This document shows, one piece after another, positions 24,245-33,014 of a stretch of DNA of 64,000 nucleotides. This DNA is from CAWAYR01 sp050250875 (lineage in GTDB: Bacteria; Acidobacteriota; Vicinamibacteria; Vicinamibacterales; UBA2999). The translations under genes and the position numbers were made by a program. The stretch's first letter is position 1. Each line of letters opens with the position of its first letter. Location: assembly GCA_050250875.1 (NCBI GenBank), contig JBFWNV010000001.1, positions 744,001 to 808,000 of the forward strand. Direction: 5' to 3'. A model generated the notes under the pieces. The model was not told the origin of the DNA. It ran no database searches and saw only the letters and a program-made list of their open reading frames with translations.

Positions 24245-26248
24245 ATGACGCCCGCACCCCGGCGCATCGGCGGCACGACGTGGCTCGCCGCCGCGGTCGC
24301 CGTCCTGCTGCCGGTACTGGCGTGGATGCAGTACGACTGGGTCACGCAGCTGGCCGCCGCCGACCGCGATCGGCGCGAGCGGACGCTGCGGACCGCGGCG
24401 GCGCAGTTCACCTCGGCGGTCGACAGCGAGCTGTCACGGCTCGGCGGCAGCCTGCAGCTCGACGGCGCGATGGTCGAACGGCAGGACTGGGACGCCTACG
24501 CCCTGCGCTACGCCGCGGCGACCGCCAGCCAGTCGCCCTCGCTCGTGCGCGGTGTCTGGTACGTGGAGACCGAGGAGAGCCGCAACGACGACGGCGGCGA
24601 TCGGGACCGCGATCGCACGCCTGGCCGCGACCGCGGTCGCGCCGCCGACCGCGGCGGCGATCCACGGCTGGTGCTGCGGCAGTGGATGCCGGAGCAGCGG
24701 ACCTTCGACGAGGTGCCGTGGCCCGCCGAGCTGACGACGGTGAGGGCACAGCTGCAGCGGCAGGTCGGCGACGACGACCACGGGCCCGGTGGGCCGCGCG
24801 AGCTGATGGCGGCGAGCGCGCCGCTCGGCGACGAGCGCACCATCGTGATGCCGATCGTGCGCGTCCGGCTGCCCCGCGACGGCGACCGGTCGAGCGACCG
24901 CTTCGTCACCGACGTGCGGATGCGTGGCTACACCGTGGTCGGACTGAACCTCGACGAGCTGGTCGCCACGCGCCTCCCGGCGCTGGTCGACGAGCACTTC
25001 CCCGAATCGGCCGACTACCGGGTGGCGGTGGTGACCCGTGACGGCGGCCGTACCGTGTTCGAGTCGGAACCGGGCGCCGCCGAGGCCACCGCCCCCGCCC
25101 CAGACCTGACGACCACGTTCTTCCAGCCGCGGGTCGGGCCGATGATGGTCTTCGCGCGCGCCGCCGCCACCGGCCGCGGCGTCGAGACGCGGGTCGAACC
25201 CCTGCCGCCGCCGCCGCCGACCGGATCGGAGCGTCCCGCCGAGACCGTGGTGAACGTCATCGAGATGCGCGATCGCAACGGCGACCGCACGATACGCACC
25301 CGCACCCTGCAGCACCCCCACGGCCACTGGACGCTGCGCGTGCAGCACCGCGCCGGCTCGCTCGAGGCGGCGGTGGCCGCGTCGCGGCGCCGCAACCTGA
25401 TGATGAGTGGTGGGGTCCTGGCCCTGCTCGGCATCGCCGTGTCGCTCATCGCGGTCTCCGCCCGCCGGTCGCACGCCCTGGCGCGCCAGCAGATGGAGTT
25501 CGTGGCCGCAGTGTCGCACGAGCTGCGCACGCCGGTGGCGGTGATCCACTCGGCGGCCGGCAATCTCGCCGACGGCGTGGTCGGCGATCCGACGCGGGTG
25601 AAGCGCTACGGCGCGACCATCCAGACCGAAGCCCGTCGGCTCGGTGAGACGGTGGAACGCGTGCTGCAGCTCGCCGGCCTCGGCTCCGGCCGGCCGCTGC
25701 CGATGACGGCGCTCTCGGCCGCCGAGCTGGTCCGCGACGCCGTGCAGCACACGGCCCTCGACGCCGAGCGGGCCGGCGTGGACGTGCAGGTCGAGCTCGC
25801 CAGCGACGTGCCGCCGCTCGTCGGTGACGGGCCGTCGCTGCAGTCGGCCATTCAGAATCTGGTCGGCAACGCGGTGAAGTATGCCGGCGACGATCGCTGG
25901 GTGCGGGTGCGCGTCGCCCGCGGCGGCAGCGCCGCCCGGCCCGAAGTGCGCATCGCGGTGGACGATCACGGCGAGGGGCTCGACGCCGACGAGCGCCGCC
26001 AGGTGTTCGAGCCGTTCTATCGCGGCAGGCACGCGGTGGCCAATCAGATCCAGGGCAGCGGCCTCGGCTTGAGCCTGGTACGGCGGATCGTCGAAGCCCA
26101 CGGCGGCCGGGTCGAGCTCGAGAGCGAGCCGGGCCGCGGCAGCACCTTCACGGTCTGCCTGCCGGCGGCGCCGAACGGGTCGGGGGTGGGCGCCGCGGCG
26201 GCGGCGCTCGGCACCACCGGCTCGCCCGCCGCGACGTCGGCCTCGTAA
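24245..26248 (+). CDS. Membrane sensor histidine kinase
   Basis: The 667-residue protein has a membrane helix near residues 11-28 (LAAAVAVLLPVLAWM) and a periplasmic sensor region of about 350 residues with an Asp/Arg-rich low-complexity stretch. A second membrane helix (GGVLALLGIAVSLIAVSA) is followed by the kinase core. His425 lies in AVSHELRTP (H box); the N box is LVGNAVKYA, G1 VDDHGEG, F EPFYRG and G2 GSGLGLSLV. It autophosphorylates in response to an unknown envelope signal and passes the phosphate to the regulator encoded 5 nt downstream. The start at 24245 is supported by the -10 box. Confidence 0.92.
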   Translation: MTPAPRRIGGTTWLAAAVAVLLPVLAWMQYDWVTQLAAADRDRRERTLRTAAAQFTSAVDSELSRLGGSLQLDGAMVERQDWDAYALRYAAATASQSPSLVRGVWYVETEESRNDDGGDRDRDRTPGRDRGRAADRGGDPRLVLRQWMPEQRTFDEVPWPAELTTVRAQLQRQVGDDDHGPGGPRELMAASAPLGDERTIVMPIVRVRLPRDGDRSSDRFVTDVRMRGYTVVGLNLDELVATRLPALVDEHFPESADYRVAVVTRDGGRTVFESEPGAAEATAPAPDLTTTFFQPRVGPMMVFARAAATGRGVETRVEPLPPPPPTGSERPAETVVNVIEMRDRNGDRTIRTRTLQHPHGHWTLRVQHRAGSLEAAVAASRRRNLMMSGGVLALLGIAVSLIAVSARRSHALARQQMEFVAAVSHELRTPVAVIHSAAGNLADGVVGDPTRVKRYGATIQTEARRLGETVERVLQLAGLGSGRPLPMTALSAAELVRDAVQHTALDAERAGVDVQVELASDVPPLVGDGPSLQSAIQNLVGNAVKYAGDDRWVRVRVARGGSAARPEVRIAVDDHGEGLDADERRQVFEPFYRGRHAVANQIQGSGLGLSLVRRIVEAHGGRVELESEPGRGSTFTVCLPAAPNGSGVGAAAAALGTTGSPAATSAS

Positions 26249-26253
26249 CCCCC

Positions 26254-26967
26254 GTGGCCGACGGACGCCTGCTCCTCGTCGAGGACGAGCCCGGACTCCA
26301 GCTCACCCTGAGCGATCGGCTGGCCGCCGAGGGCTACGCCGTGGAGACGGCGGGCGACGGCGATCTCGGCCTGGCGCGGGCCACGACCGAGCCGTTCGAC
26401 CTCATCGTGCTCGACGTGATGCTGCCGCGCCGCGACGGCTTCGACGTCTGCCGCACACTGCGCCAGCGCGGCATCAGGACGCCGATTCTGATGCTGACGG
26501 CGCGCGGCCAGGTCGTCGATCGCATCGTCGGGCTGAAGCTGGGCGCTGACGACTACCTGACCAAGCCGTTCGAGCCGCTCGAACTGCTGGCGCGGATCGA
26601 GGCCCTGCTCCGCCGGGCTCCGGCCGCGGCGCTCGCGGCGCCGGCCGGCGCCGGCCCCGGCAGCGGCGCCCGCTACGTGTTCGACGAGTGCGTCGTCGAT
26701 GTCCGCAAGGCCGAGGTGAGCCGCGGCGGCGAACCGGTGGAGCTGTCGGCCAAGGAATTCCAGCTGCTGCGCTACTTCCTGGAGCACCGCGGCGCCACGA
26801 TCTCGCGCGACGAGCTGCTGCACGAGGTATGGGGCTACCAGAACACCCCGTCCACGCGCACCGTCGACGTCCACGTCGCCTGGCTGCGGCAGAAGCTCGA
26901 ACCCAATCCCAAGGTGCCGCAGCTGATCGTGACGGTGCACGGTCTGGGCTACAAGTTCGCGGGCTAG
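26254..26967 (+). CDS. OmpR-family response regulator
   Basis: The 237-residue protein has a receiver domain with phospho-acceptor Asp54 (LIVLDVMLPRRDGFDV), Thr in MLTARG and Lys in LTKPFEP. An Ala/Gly-rich linker leads to a winged-helix DNA-binding domain (LSAKEFQLLRYFLEHRG, DVHVAWLRQKLE, GLGYKFAG). The GTG start lies 5 nt after the kinase stop, so the pair is co-translated. Likely targets include its own promoter and the divergent receptor operon, where GTTAA repeats are found; this is inference from position. Confidence 0.93.
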   Translation: MADGRLLLVEDEPGLQLTLSDRLAAEGYAVETAGDGDLGLARATTEPFDLIVLDVMLPRRDGFDVCRTLRQRGIRTPILMLTARGQVVDRIVGLKLGADDYLTKPFEPLELLARIEALLRRAPAAALAAPAGAGPGSGARYVFDECVVDVRKAEVSRGGEPVELSAKEFQLLRYFLEHRGATISRDELLHEVWGYQNTPSTRTVDVHVAWLRQKLEPNPKVPQLIVTVHGLGYKFAG

Positions 26968-27007
26968 GTGACCGAGGCCCCTGCGGTCCAGCTGGGGACT
27001 CCGCGCC

Positions 27008-27032
27008 CCGGCGGGTTTTTCCGCCCCGCCGG
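27008..27032 (+). terminator. Hairpin after the two-component operon
   Basis: CCGGCGGG and CCCGCCGG form a perfect 8-bp stem around a 9-nt loop that contains TTTTT. No T-run follows the stem, so termination here is uncertain. Confidence 0.35.
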
Positions 27033-27148
27033 CCCGCCGCGGCCCCGACCCGCCAGCCGATTCCGCGACACCGTCGCTGGCACGCGATCTGCCCTTCGGG
27101 AGGCGGCGACCGTCCGTACCGGGCGGTTCGCGCGCCTGGGAGGGCGAG

Positions 27149-27604
27149 ATGGCCACGGTGAAGGTTTCGAGTGAGATCGGCGCGCCGGTCGATGTCGTGT
27201 TCGCACGGTTCACGGACATCGCGCATGCCAAGGACCGGGTCGGCGGCATCACCGACATCAAGATGCTGACGCCGGCCGGATTCGGCCTCGGCACCCGGTG
27301 GATCGAGTCGCGCCAGGTGCTGGGCCGCGAAGACGACGCCGAGATGGAGGTGACGGCCTTCGAGAAGAACCGCGGCTACACGATCACGCATCACAAGGCC
27401 GGTGTGCGAATCGACACGGCGTTCACGTTCGACCCCACCCCCGCGGGCACGCGGGTCGGCGTCGAGTTCGGGCTCAACGGGCAGGGGCTGCCTCCGGGTC
27501 TGCTCGCGCCGCTCGAGTGGGCGATTTCGGACAAGGTGCGCGACGTGCTCGCTCAGGACCTCGCCGACCTCAAGACGTCGGTCGAGACCCTGGCGCTGCG
27601 CTGA
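27149..27604 (+). CDS. SRPBCC (START-like) family protein
   Basis: The 151-residue protein fits the SRPBCC helix-grip fold: N-terminal strand with SSEIGAPVDVVFARFTDI, central GLGTRWIESRQ and EMEVTAFEKNRGYTITH, and a long C-terminal amphipathic helix (VRDVLAQDLADLKTSVE). Such proteins bind hydrophobic ligands or act as cyclases and dehydratases; no catalytic signature is visible. The ATG at 27149 follows GGGAGGG at good spacing. It is cytosolic by sequence. The neighbouring LOG gene is read from its own promoter. Confidence 0.8.
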   Translation: MATVKVSSEIGAPVDVVFARFTDIAHAKDRVGGITDIKMLTPAGFGLGTRWIESRQVLGREDDAEMEVTAFEKNRGYTITHHKAGVRIDTAFTFDPTPAGTRVGVEFGLNGQGLPPGLLAPLEWAISDKVRDVLAQDLADLKTSVETLALR

Positions 27605-27631
27605 GCCGTCCGGCGGCGCAACGGCGCCTGA

Positions 27632-27637
27632 TATCCT
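27632..27637 (+). promoter_or_regulatory. -10 box (TATCCT) of the LOG gene
   Basis: TATCCT ends 9 nt before the ATG at 27647, leaving almost no leader. Confidence 0.4.
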
Positions 27638-27646
27638 GACGCGGCG

Positions 27647-28228
27647 ATGCGTCGCGTCTGCGTCTTCTGCGGGTCGAACGTCGGGGCACGTCCCGCGTAT
27701 GCCGACAGCGCCCGCGCCCTTGGCCGACTGCTGGTCGAGCGCGGCCTCGGCTTGGTCTACGGCGGCGGCAACGTCGGGCTGATGGGCGTGGTGGCCGACG
27801 CGGTGCTGGCGGCCGGCGGCGAGGTGATCGGCGTGATCCCGCACGCGCTGATGGCGCGCGAGATCGGCCACCTCGGTGTGACGACGATGCACGTCGTCGA
27901 CTCGATGCACGAGCGCAAGGCGCTGATGGCCGAGCACGCCGATGCGTTCATCGCCCTGCCGGGCGGCGTCGGCACCTTCGAAGAGCTGTTCGAGGCGATC
28001 ACCTGGACGCAGCTCGGCCTGCACGCCAAGCCGTGCGGACTGCTCAACGTCGAGGGGTTCTACGACGACCTGCTGCGTTTTCTCGACCACGCGTGGGCCG
28101 AGGGCTTCATCAAGCCGGAGACGCGGGCGATCGTCAAGGCCGGCGCCGACCCCGTGGCGCTGCTGGACCAGCTGGCCGCCGCCGACCTGCCGGCAGTGCC
28201 GCGCTGGATCACCCGCGAGACCACCTAG
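27647..28228 (+). CDS. LOG family nucleotide phosphoribohydrolase (TIGR00730 type)
   Basis: The 193-residue protein shows the Rossmann motifs of the Lonely Guy family: VFCGSNVG at the start, LVYGGGNVGLMGVVADAV, the catalytic GGVGTFEELFE (residues about 103-113), and HERKALM. The enzyme releases the base from nucleoside 5-prime monophosphates, classically activating cytokinins; in non-plant-associated bacteria the physiological substrate is often AMP-like nucleotides. The stop codon TAG overlaps the first palindrome of a repeat pair. Assignment to family is firm. Confidence 0.92.
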   Translation: MRRVCVFCGSNVGARPAYADSARALGRLLVERGLGLVYGGGNVGLMGVVADAVLAAGGEVIGVIPHALMAREIGHLGVTTMHVVDSMHERKALMAEHADAFIALPGGVGTFEELFEAITWTQLGLHAKPCGLLNVEGFYDDLLRFLDHAWAEGFIKPETRAIVKAGADPVALLDQLAAADLPAVPRWITRETT

Positions 28229-28274
28229 GGGTCAGACCCCTTTCTGGGCCGGGCCAGAATAGGGGTCAGACCCC
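28228..28274. repeat. Paired REP-like palindromes, second copy
   Basis: GGGGTCAGACCCC at 28228-28240 and again at 28262-28274, 34 nt apart, each followed by TTTCTGGGC. Reverse-complemented, the unit matches the pair at 5949-5995 over AAAGGGGTCTGACCCCTATTC. It lies between convergent genes and overlaps the LOG stop codon. Confidence 0.8.
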
Positions 28275-28311
28275 TTTCTGGGCGGGGGTGGAGTAACGGC
28301 AGAACCTGCGA

Positions 28312-29688
28312 TCACGGCTTGGCGGCGAGCGAGACGTCGGCGGCGAGCTCCAGGGCGAAGCGGCCACGGGCCCGCGGCACCAGGCGGATCTCGGGGCACT
28401 TCTCCTCGAGCCGGCGGCGCAGCAACAGCAGACGCGTTTCGAGGTTGTCTTTGTACTCTGGCAGCTGCAGCGACTTGTCGAGCCGCAGCTCGCGGTTGGT
28501 GAACTCGGTGCGCCCGTCGGCGCGATGGGTGGTGAGCAGCTTCCACAGGATGCGTGCCGGCAGGCCGCGGATCAGGTACTCGCCGTCGACCAGCACGCAG
28601 TCGTCGGCCTGGTAGTACGCCACCTCGCGCCGCGGGCGGCCGGCCCCCGGCGCCGGGGCGGGTGAGGCGGCCGGTGCCGTGCCGCGGCTGTCGGCGCCGT
28701 CGCTGGCCTCCTGCAGCATCGCGTTCTGGATGGCCAGCGCCAGGTACGAGCCGAGCAGCTCGATGGTCGCGCGATCCTCCTCGAAGAAGCGATACGGCGT
28801 TTCACTCTCGAGCACCAGCACGCCCACCAGCTCGCCGCGCGCGAGCAGCGGCACGCCGAGCTGGCTGGCCGGGCTGCGCAGGCCGGGCAGCGGAATACGC
28901 AGCTCGTCGGGGCAGAGCCCGTGGGCCTCGGCGCGGCTGCGGGCCGCATAGGCGTAGAGCATGCCGCGCATCAGCCCGGAGATGCGGATCGGCTGGCGGG
29001 CTTCGGCGACCATCCCGGTGATGCCTTCGCCGAAGCGGGCCTCGGCGCCGGTGCCGCCGGCGGGATAGCCGTGCGAGGCGATCGCCACCAGCGTCTGCGG
29101 CTGCTCGCCGGGGACGAGGATCATCGAGTGGTGGAAGCCGAAGAACTCGTCGAGCCCGGCGAGGATCGAGTCGAGCACGGTGTCGAGGCCGTCGGCACCG
29201 TGGAGCCGCACCGCCAGGTCCTGCAGCGCCTTCATCGTGAACACGGCGTCGGGGGCGCGGCGCCGGCCCTCCGAACCGGCCGCGCCCGGCTGCTCGGGCA
29301 CCTGGCGCACGCCCCGCACCTCGTAGACGTCGGCGGCCCTCAGCTTGAAGATGCCTTTCATGCCGCAGTACGACGCGATCGCCTCGATGCGCAGCGCCAT
29401 GCGATCGAAGAGCGGGCCCGTGGTCTCCGAGCGCTCCAGCATCAGGTCGAGCTCCCAGCCCTGCTGGGTGTCCGGATCGACCACGCGCACGACCGCCTGC
29501 GGATTCTCGGCGACGTTGCGCCGGCTCTTGTTGAAGAACTGGAACGACAACGCGACGTGCGTCGCGTCCACGTACTCGACGTGGCTGAGGTAGGCCGCGT
29601 TGGGAATGCCGTCGGCCGAACAGGTGTAGAGCGTCGCCGGGATCAGTCCCTGGAAGCACGACGCCAGCCGGTCGAGGCCCAGGCTCAT
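28312..29688 (-). CDS. Flavin split-barrel, GAF and winged-helix fusion protein
   Basis: The 458-residue protein has three parts. Residues about 1-130 are a pyridoxamine-5-phosphate-oxidase-like split barrel (PATLYTCSADGIPNAAYLSH, LSFQFFNKSRRN). Residues about 150-325 are a GAF domain (LDSILAGLDEFFGFHHSMIL, LGVPLLARGELVGVLVLES). After a Pro/Ala linker, residues about 356-455 look like a winged helix (LIRGLPARILWKLLT, FTNRELRLDKSL, ETRLLLLRRRLEE). It could sense flavin or redox state and bind DNA; that is inference, as no member with known function is recalled. The ATG at 29688 overlaps the stop of another split-barrel gene (ATGA). Confidence 0.8.
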   Translation of the reverse strand: MSLGLDRLASCFQGLIPATLYTCSADGIPNAAYLSHVEYVDATHVALSFQFFNKSRRNVAENPQAVVRVVDPDTQQGWELDLMLERSETTGPLFDRMALRIEAIASYCGMKGIFKLRAADVYEVRGVRQVPEQPGAAGSEGRRRAPDAVFTMKALQDLAVRLHGADGLDTVLDSILAGLDEFFGFHHSMILVPGEQPQTLVAIASHGYPAGGTGAEARFGEGITGMVAEARQPIRISGLMRGMLYAYAARSRAEAHGLCPDELRIPLPGLRSPASQLGVPLLARGELVGVLVLESETPYRFFEEDRATIELLGSYLALAIQNAMLQEASDGADSRGTAPAASPAPAPGAGRPRREVAYYQADDCVLVDGEYLIRGLPARILWKLLTTHRADGRTEFTNRELRLDKSLQLPEYKDNLETRLLLLRRRLEEKCPEIRLVPRARGRFALELAADVSLAAKP

Positions 29689-30158
29689 GCGATCACCGCG
29701 CCGGCTTTCGGGCCCGGCGTCTGATCGAACACCGCGGTCACGCGCAGCCGCACCGCGACCGCCGGCCACACGATCCACGACCGCGTCGACTCGCCGGGCA
29801 TGCCGATGATCTCGAGCTGGCGCAGGAACCCGGCGTACTGCTCGTGGACGATCGGCGACTCGGCGTCGGTGGCCGGCCGGGCGCTGACGAAGGTGCCCTT
29901 CACCTGGCAGGCGCGATCGTCCTCGGGCCGGGCGAAGACGACCGCCGCCTGGCCGTTGGCCTGCAGATCCGCCAGCACGCGGCCGGCGCCCACCTCGGGC
30001 ACGAACACCGTGAGGTGCTTGCGGTCGGGATCGACCAGGGCGGCACCCACGTAACACGCCGACGGCGCCAGCCGCGCGTTGCGGGTGCCGATGTTGATCG
30101 CCACGCCCTGCTGGAGAAAGGCGGTGAGCGCGTCGTCGAGCATCGGAAACAGGCGCAT
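29685..30158 (-). CDS. Pyridoxamine 5-phosphate oxidase-like flavin-binding protein
   Basis: The 157-residue protein has the split-barrel pattern INIGTRNARLAPSACYVGA, LTVFVPEVGAGRVLADLQ and AAVVFARPEDDRACQVKG. Such proteins bind FMN, F420 or heme. It is encoded directly upstream of, and overlapping by 4 nt with, the larger split-barrel/GAF protein, so the two probably work together. The first ATG (30158) is followed by a second in frame at 30143; either could be used. It is divergent from the cytochrome operon. Confidence 0.78.
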   Translation of the reverse strand: MRLFPMLDDALTAFLQQGVAINIGTRNARLAPSACYVGAALVDPDRKHLTVFVPEVGAGRVLADLQANGQAAVVFARPEDDRACQVKGTFVSARPATDAESPIVHEQYAGFLRQLEIIGMPGESTRSWIVWPAVAVRLRVTAVFDQTPGPKAGAVIA

Positions 30159-30169
30159 TCTATCAATTA

Positions 30170-30205
30170 GGAAACTCTTAAGGACGCGGTAGGGAACACT
30201 TAGCG
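30170..30205. promoter_or_regulatory. Direct-repeat candidate operator between divergent genes
   Basis: GAAACTCTTAAG (30171-30182) and GGAACACTTAGC (30193-30204) are similar 12-mers 22 nt apart, in an unusually AT-rich patch between the flavin-barrel and cytochrome operons. The spacing of two helical turns suggests a regulator binding one DNA face. Confidence 0.3.
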
Positions 30206-30257
30206 AACGGCCGGCGAACTCCCGGGCGATCCTCTCGTCTCACGCAGCCAGGAGACG

Positions 30258-30851
30258 ATGATGCGACCCAACCGACTTGCGACCCTCGCCCTCACCGCCA
30301 GCGCCGTCACCCTCGCCGGCTTCATCGCCAATGCCGGATCGCAGGCCCCGGCCCGCCACCCCGACGCCGCCGCGGCGAATCCCGTGGAGCTGGGCGGCTA
30401 CCTCGTGCGGACGATGGGCTGCAACGACTGCCACACGCCGTGGAAGATGGGCCCCAAGGGGCCCGAGATGGACATGACCCGGGCGCTCACCGGCCACCCG
30501 CAGGAGATGGTGATGCCGCCGCCGCCGGCCCTGCCGGAGGGCCCGTGGATCGGCACGATGTCGGCGACCAACACCGCCTGGGCCGGGCCGTGGGGCGTGA
30601 GCTTCACCGCCAACCTGACGCCCGACAAGGAGACCGGTCTCGGCGACTGGACCGAGGAGCAGTTCATCGCCACGATGCGCACCGGCAAGCACCAGGGCAA
30701 GGGCCGGCCGGTGCTGCCGCCGATGCCCTACTTCATGGTCGGCGCGCTCACCGATCCCGAAATCAAGGCGGTCTGGGCCTACCTCAGGTCGCTGCCGCCG
30801 GTGAAGAACCGCGTGCCGCAGCCGATCGACCCGCCGGAGACGCAGCGGTGA
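30258..30851 (+). CDS. Periplasmic monoheme cytochrome c
   Basis: The 197-residue protein has a signal peptide (residues about 1-28) and a single heme-attachment motif CNDCH at 55-59 after GGYLVRTMG. A likely distal methionine lies in LPPMPYFMVGALTD, and the C-terminal helix ends DPEIKAVWAYLRSLPP. It resembles cytochromes that feed alcohol or aldehyde dehydrogenases, with a long loop between heme site and C-terminal helix. GGAG at 30251 precedes the ATG. The stop overlaps the next cytochrome gene (GTGA), so both are one electron-transfer operon. Confidence 0.83.
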   Translation: MMRPNRLATLALTASAVTLAGFIANAGSQAPARHPDAAAANPVELGGYLVRTMGCNDCHTPWKMGPKGPEMDMTRALTGHPQEMVMPPPPALPEGPWIGTMSATNTAWAGPWGVSFTANLTPDKETGLGDWTEEQFIATMRTGKHQGKGRPVLPPMPYFMVGALTDPEIKAVWAYLRSLPPVKNRVPQPIDPPETQR

Positions 30852-31957
30852 CCACCCGCTCCGGCTGGATCCTGCTCGCCGCCGCCACGGTGCTCCTCGC
30901 TGGCGCCGTGACCGGCCGCGAGGTGGGCGCCAGCGCCCGCGCCGGCGGCGACGCGACGTTCACGCCGCCGCGCCTGCTGTCGGAAACCGGCCTGTATGCC
31001 GATCCGGCGGCGCTCGCCGTCGACGCCCGCAACCGCCCCTTCGCGCCGCAGTACCCGCTGTGGAGCGACGGGGCCGCCAAGCGCCGGTGGGTGCGGCTGC
31101 CCGACGGCGCGACCATCGACACGCGCGATCTGAACCATTGGGACTTCCCCGTCGGCACCCGCTTCTGGAAGGAGTTCGGGTTCGCCGGCCGCAAGGTCGA
31201 GACGCGGATGCTGGTGAAGACCCGCGCCGACCACTGGGCGTTCGCGTCCTACGCCTGGACCGACGACCAGCGCGACGCGATCCTGGCGCCGGCCGAGGGC
31301 ATCGCCAGGGTCGCCGAGGTGGCGCCGGGCAAATGGCACAGCGTGCCGGCGCGCGACGAATGCCGCGCCTGCCACGACTCGGGCCGCACCGAGATTCTCG
31401 GCTTCACGGCGCTGCAGCTCTCCGACGATCGCGACCCGCTGGCGCCGCACGCCGAGCCGGTCGACGACGCCATGATCACGCTGCGCACCCTGGTCGCGGA
31501 GCGGCGTCTGGCGCCCGCCCGGCCCGAGCTGGTCGCGGCGCCGCCGCGCATCCCCGCCCGCGACGCCCGCGAGCGCGCCGTGCTCGGGTATCTGTCGACC
31601 AACTGCGGCAGCTGCCACAACCCGAACAGCACGATCGCGTCGCTCGGTCTCGACCTGCAGCATCCGGCCGATCGCGCCGCATCGTGCACGCCGGCGGCGG
31701 TCGCCACGACCGTCGGTCGGCCAGGTCACTGGGTGGTGCCCACCGCGCCCGACGGGACGTCGCAGCTCGTGCACGCCGGGCGCCCCGAGCTGAGCGCGCT
31801 GCTCTACCGCGCCTCGTCGCGCCGGCCGTCGAGCCAGATGCCGCCGATCGGCACCGTCGTCGCCGACCGCGAGGCGCTCGAGCTGGTGCGGGCGTGGATC
31901 GCGTCGGGCCCGGGCGGCGCGGCCGGCGCCTGCTCCACGAGGACGACGACGCAGTAG
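30848..31957 (+). CDS. Diheme c-type cytochrome, SO2930/HNE_0200-like
   Basis: The 369-residue exported protein (signal helix ILLAAATVLLAGAV) has two heme motifs, CRACH at 172-176 and CGSCH at 253-257. An N-terminal domain contains RPFAPQYPLWSDGAAKRRW and WDFPVGTRFWKEF, typical of the SO2930-type diheme family whose role is unknown. The GTG start at 30848 overlaps the upstream cytochrome stop. Together they suggest a periplasmic oxidation pathway ending in a terminal oxidase elsewhere. No catalytic partner is adjacent on this strand. Confidence 0.82.
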   Translation: MTTRSGWILLAAATVLLAGAVTGREVGASARAGGDATFTPPRLLSETGLYADPAALAVDARNRPFAPQYPLWSDGAAKRRWVRLPDGATIDTRDLNHWDFPVGTRFWKEFGFAGRKVETRMLVKTRADHWAFASYAWTDDQRDAILAPAEGIARVAEVAPGKWHSVPARDECRACHDSGRTEILGFTALQLSDDRDPLAPHAEPVDDAMITLRTLVAERRLAPARPELVAAPPRIPARDARERAVLGYLSTNCGSCHNPNSTIASLGLDLQHPADRAASCTPAAVATTVGRPGHWVVPTAPDGTSQLVHAGRPELSALLYRASSRRPSSQMPPIGTVVADREALELVRAWIASGPGGAAGACSTRTTTQ

Positions 31958-32012
31958 CGCCGCCGGCTCGCGTCGGCGCGGGCTCGTCGGGCGCCGCGGC
32001 GACCACGCCGGG

Positions 32013-33008
32013 TCAGCCGTTGACGAGCTTCATGCCGCCTTCCATGTAGCGCGTGCCGCTCACCTGCGGCGCCAGCGCTTCGAGGGCAGCGAGGTCGTCG
32101 GGCGTCAGCGTGACCGCCAGCGCGCCGACGTTCTCGGCGATCCGCTCGGGCCGGGTGGAGCCGGGTATCGGCACGATGTCGGGGCCCTGCGCCAGCAGCC
32201 ACGCCAGGGCGAGCTGCGCCGGCGTGCAGCCCTTCTGACGCGCCAGTTCGCCGACCTTGTCGACGACGTCGAGGTTCTTCTGGAAGTTCTCGCCGGCGAA
32301 GCGCGGATTGGTGCGCCGCCAGTCGTCGGGGGCGAGATCGTCGGTCGACCGATAGCGGCCGGTCAGGAAGCCGCGGCCGAGCGGGCTGTAGGCGACGAAG
32401 CCGATGCCGAGCTCGTGGCAGGTGGCGAGCAGTCCGCCCTCGGGATCGCGGCTCCACAGCGAGTACTCGGTCTGCAGCGCCGCGATCGGATGCACCGCCG
32501 CGGCGCGGCGCAAGGTCGCCGGCGCGGCCTCGGAAAGCCCGAGGTAGCGGACCTTGCCGGCGCGGACCAGCTCGGCCATCGCACCCACCGTCTCTTCGAT
32601 CGGCGTCGTCGCGTCGACGCGGTGCTGGTAGTAGAGGTCGATCGTGTCGACGCCGAGCCGCTGCAGCGAGGCGTCGCATGCCTGACGGACGTAGTCGGGG
32701 CGTCCGTTGATGCCGAGCGACTTGCCCTCGGGGGTGCGCACGAAGCCGAACTTGGTGGCGACGACGACCTGGTCGCGCCGGTCACGGATCGCCGCGCCGA
32801 CGAGCTGCTCGTTGGTGTGCGGGCCATAGGCGTCGGCGGTGTCGAAGAAGGTGACGCCGAGGTCGATGGCCCGGTGCAGCGTCGCGACGGCGGCGGCGCG
32901 ATCGATCGCCGGGCCGTAGAAGTCCGAGAGGCCCATGCAGCCGAGGCCGAGGGCCGAGACGGAGAGGCCCGAACGACCGAGCGGACGGTGAGGAACGATG
33001 GGAGGCAT
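32013..33008 (-). CDS. Aldo/keto reductase
   Basis: The 331-residue TIM-barrel protein shows LGRSGLSVSALGLGCMGLS, the catalytic tetrad region (Asp and Tyr in FFDTADAYGPHTNEQLVG, Lys in VVATKFGF, His in YYQHRVD), and the NADP-binding C-terminus PIPGSTRPERIAENVGA. It is close in pattern to the AKR13/YajO-like group reducing aldehydes with NADPH in the cytosol; the natural substrate is unknown. Start 33008 (MPPIVPHRPLG) has TATCGT 6 nt upstream. It stands alone, convergent with the cytochrome operon. Confidence 0.9.
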   Translation of the reverse strand: MPPIVPHRPLGRSGLSVSALGLGCMGLSDFYGPAIDRAAAVATLHRAIDLGVTFFDTADAYGPHTNEQLVGAAIRDRRDQVVVATKFGFVRTPEGKSLGINGRPDYVRQACDASLQRLGVDTIDLYYQHRVDATTPIEETVGAMAELVRAGKVRYLGLSEAAPATLRRAAAVHPIAALQTEYSLWSRDPEGGLLATCHELGIGFVAYSPLGRGFLTGRYRSTDDLAPDDWRRTNPRFAGENFQKNLDVVDKVGELARQKGCTPAQLALAWLLAQGPDIVPIPGSTRPERIAENVGALAVTLTPDDLAALEALAPQVSGTRYMEGGMKLVNG

Positions 33009-33014
33009 CGCTGC

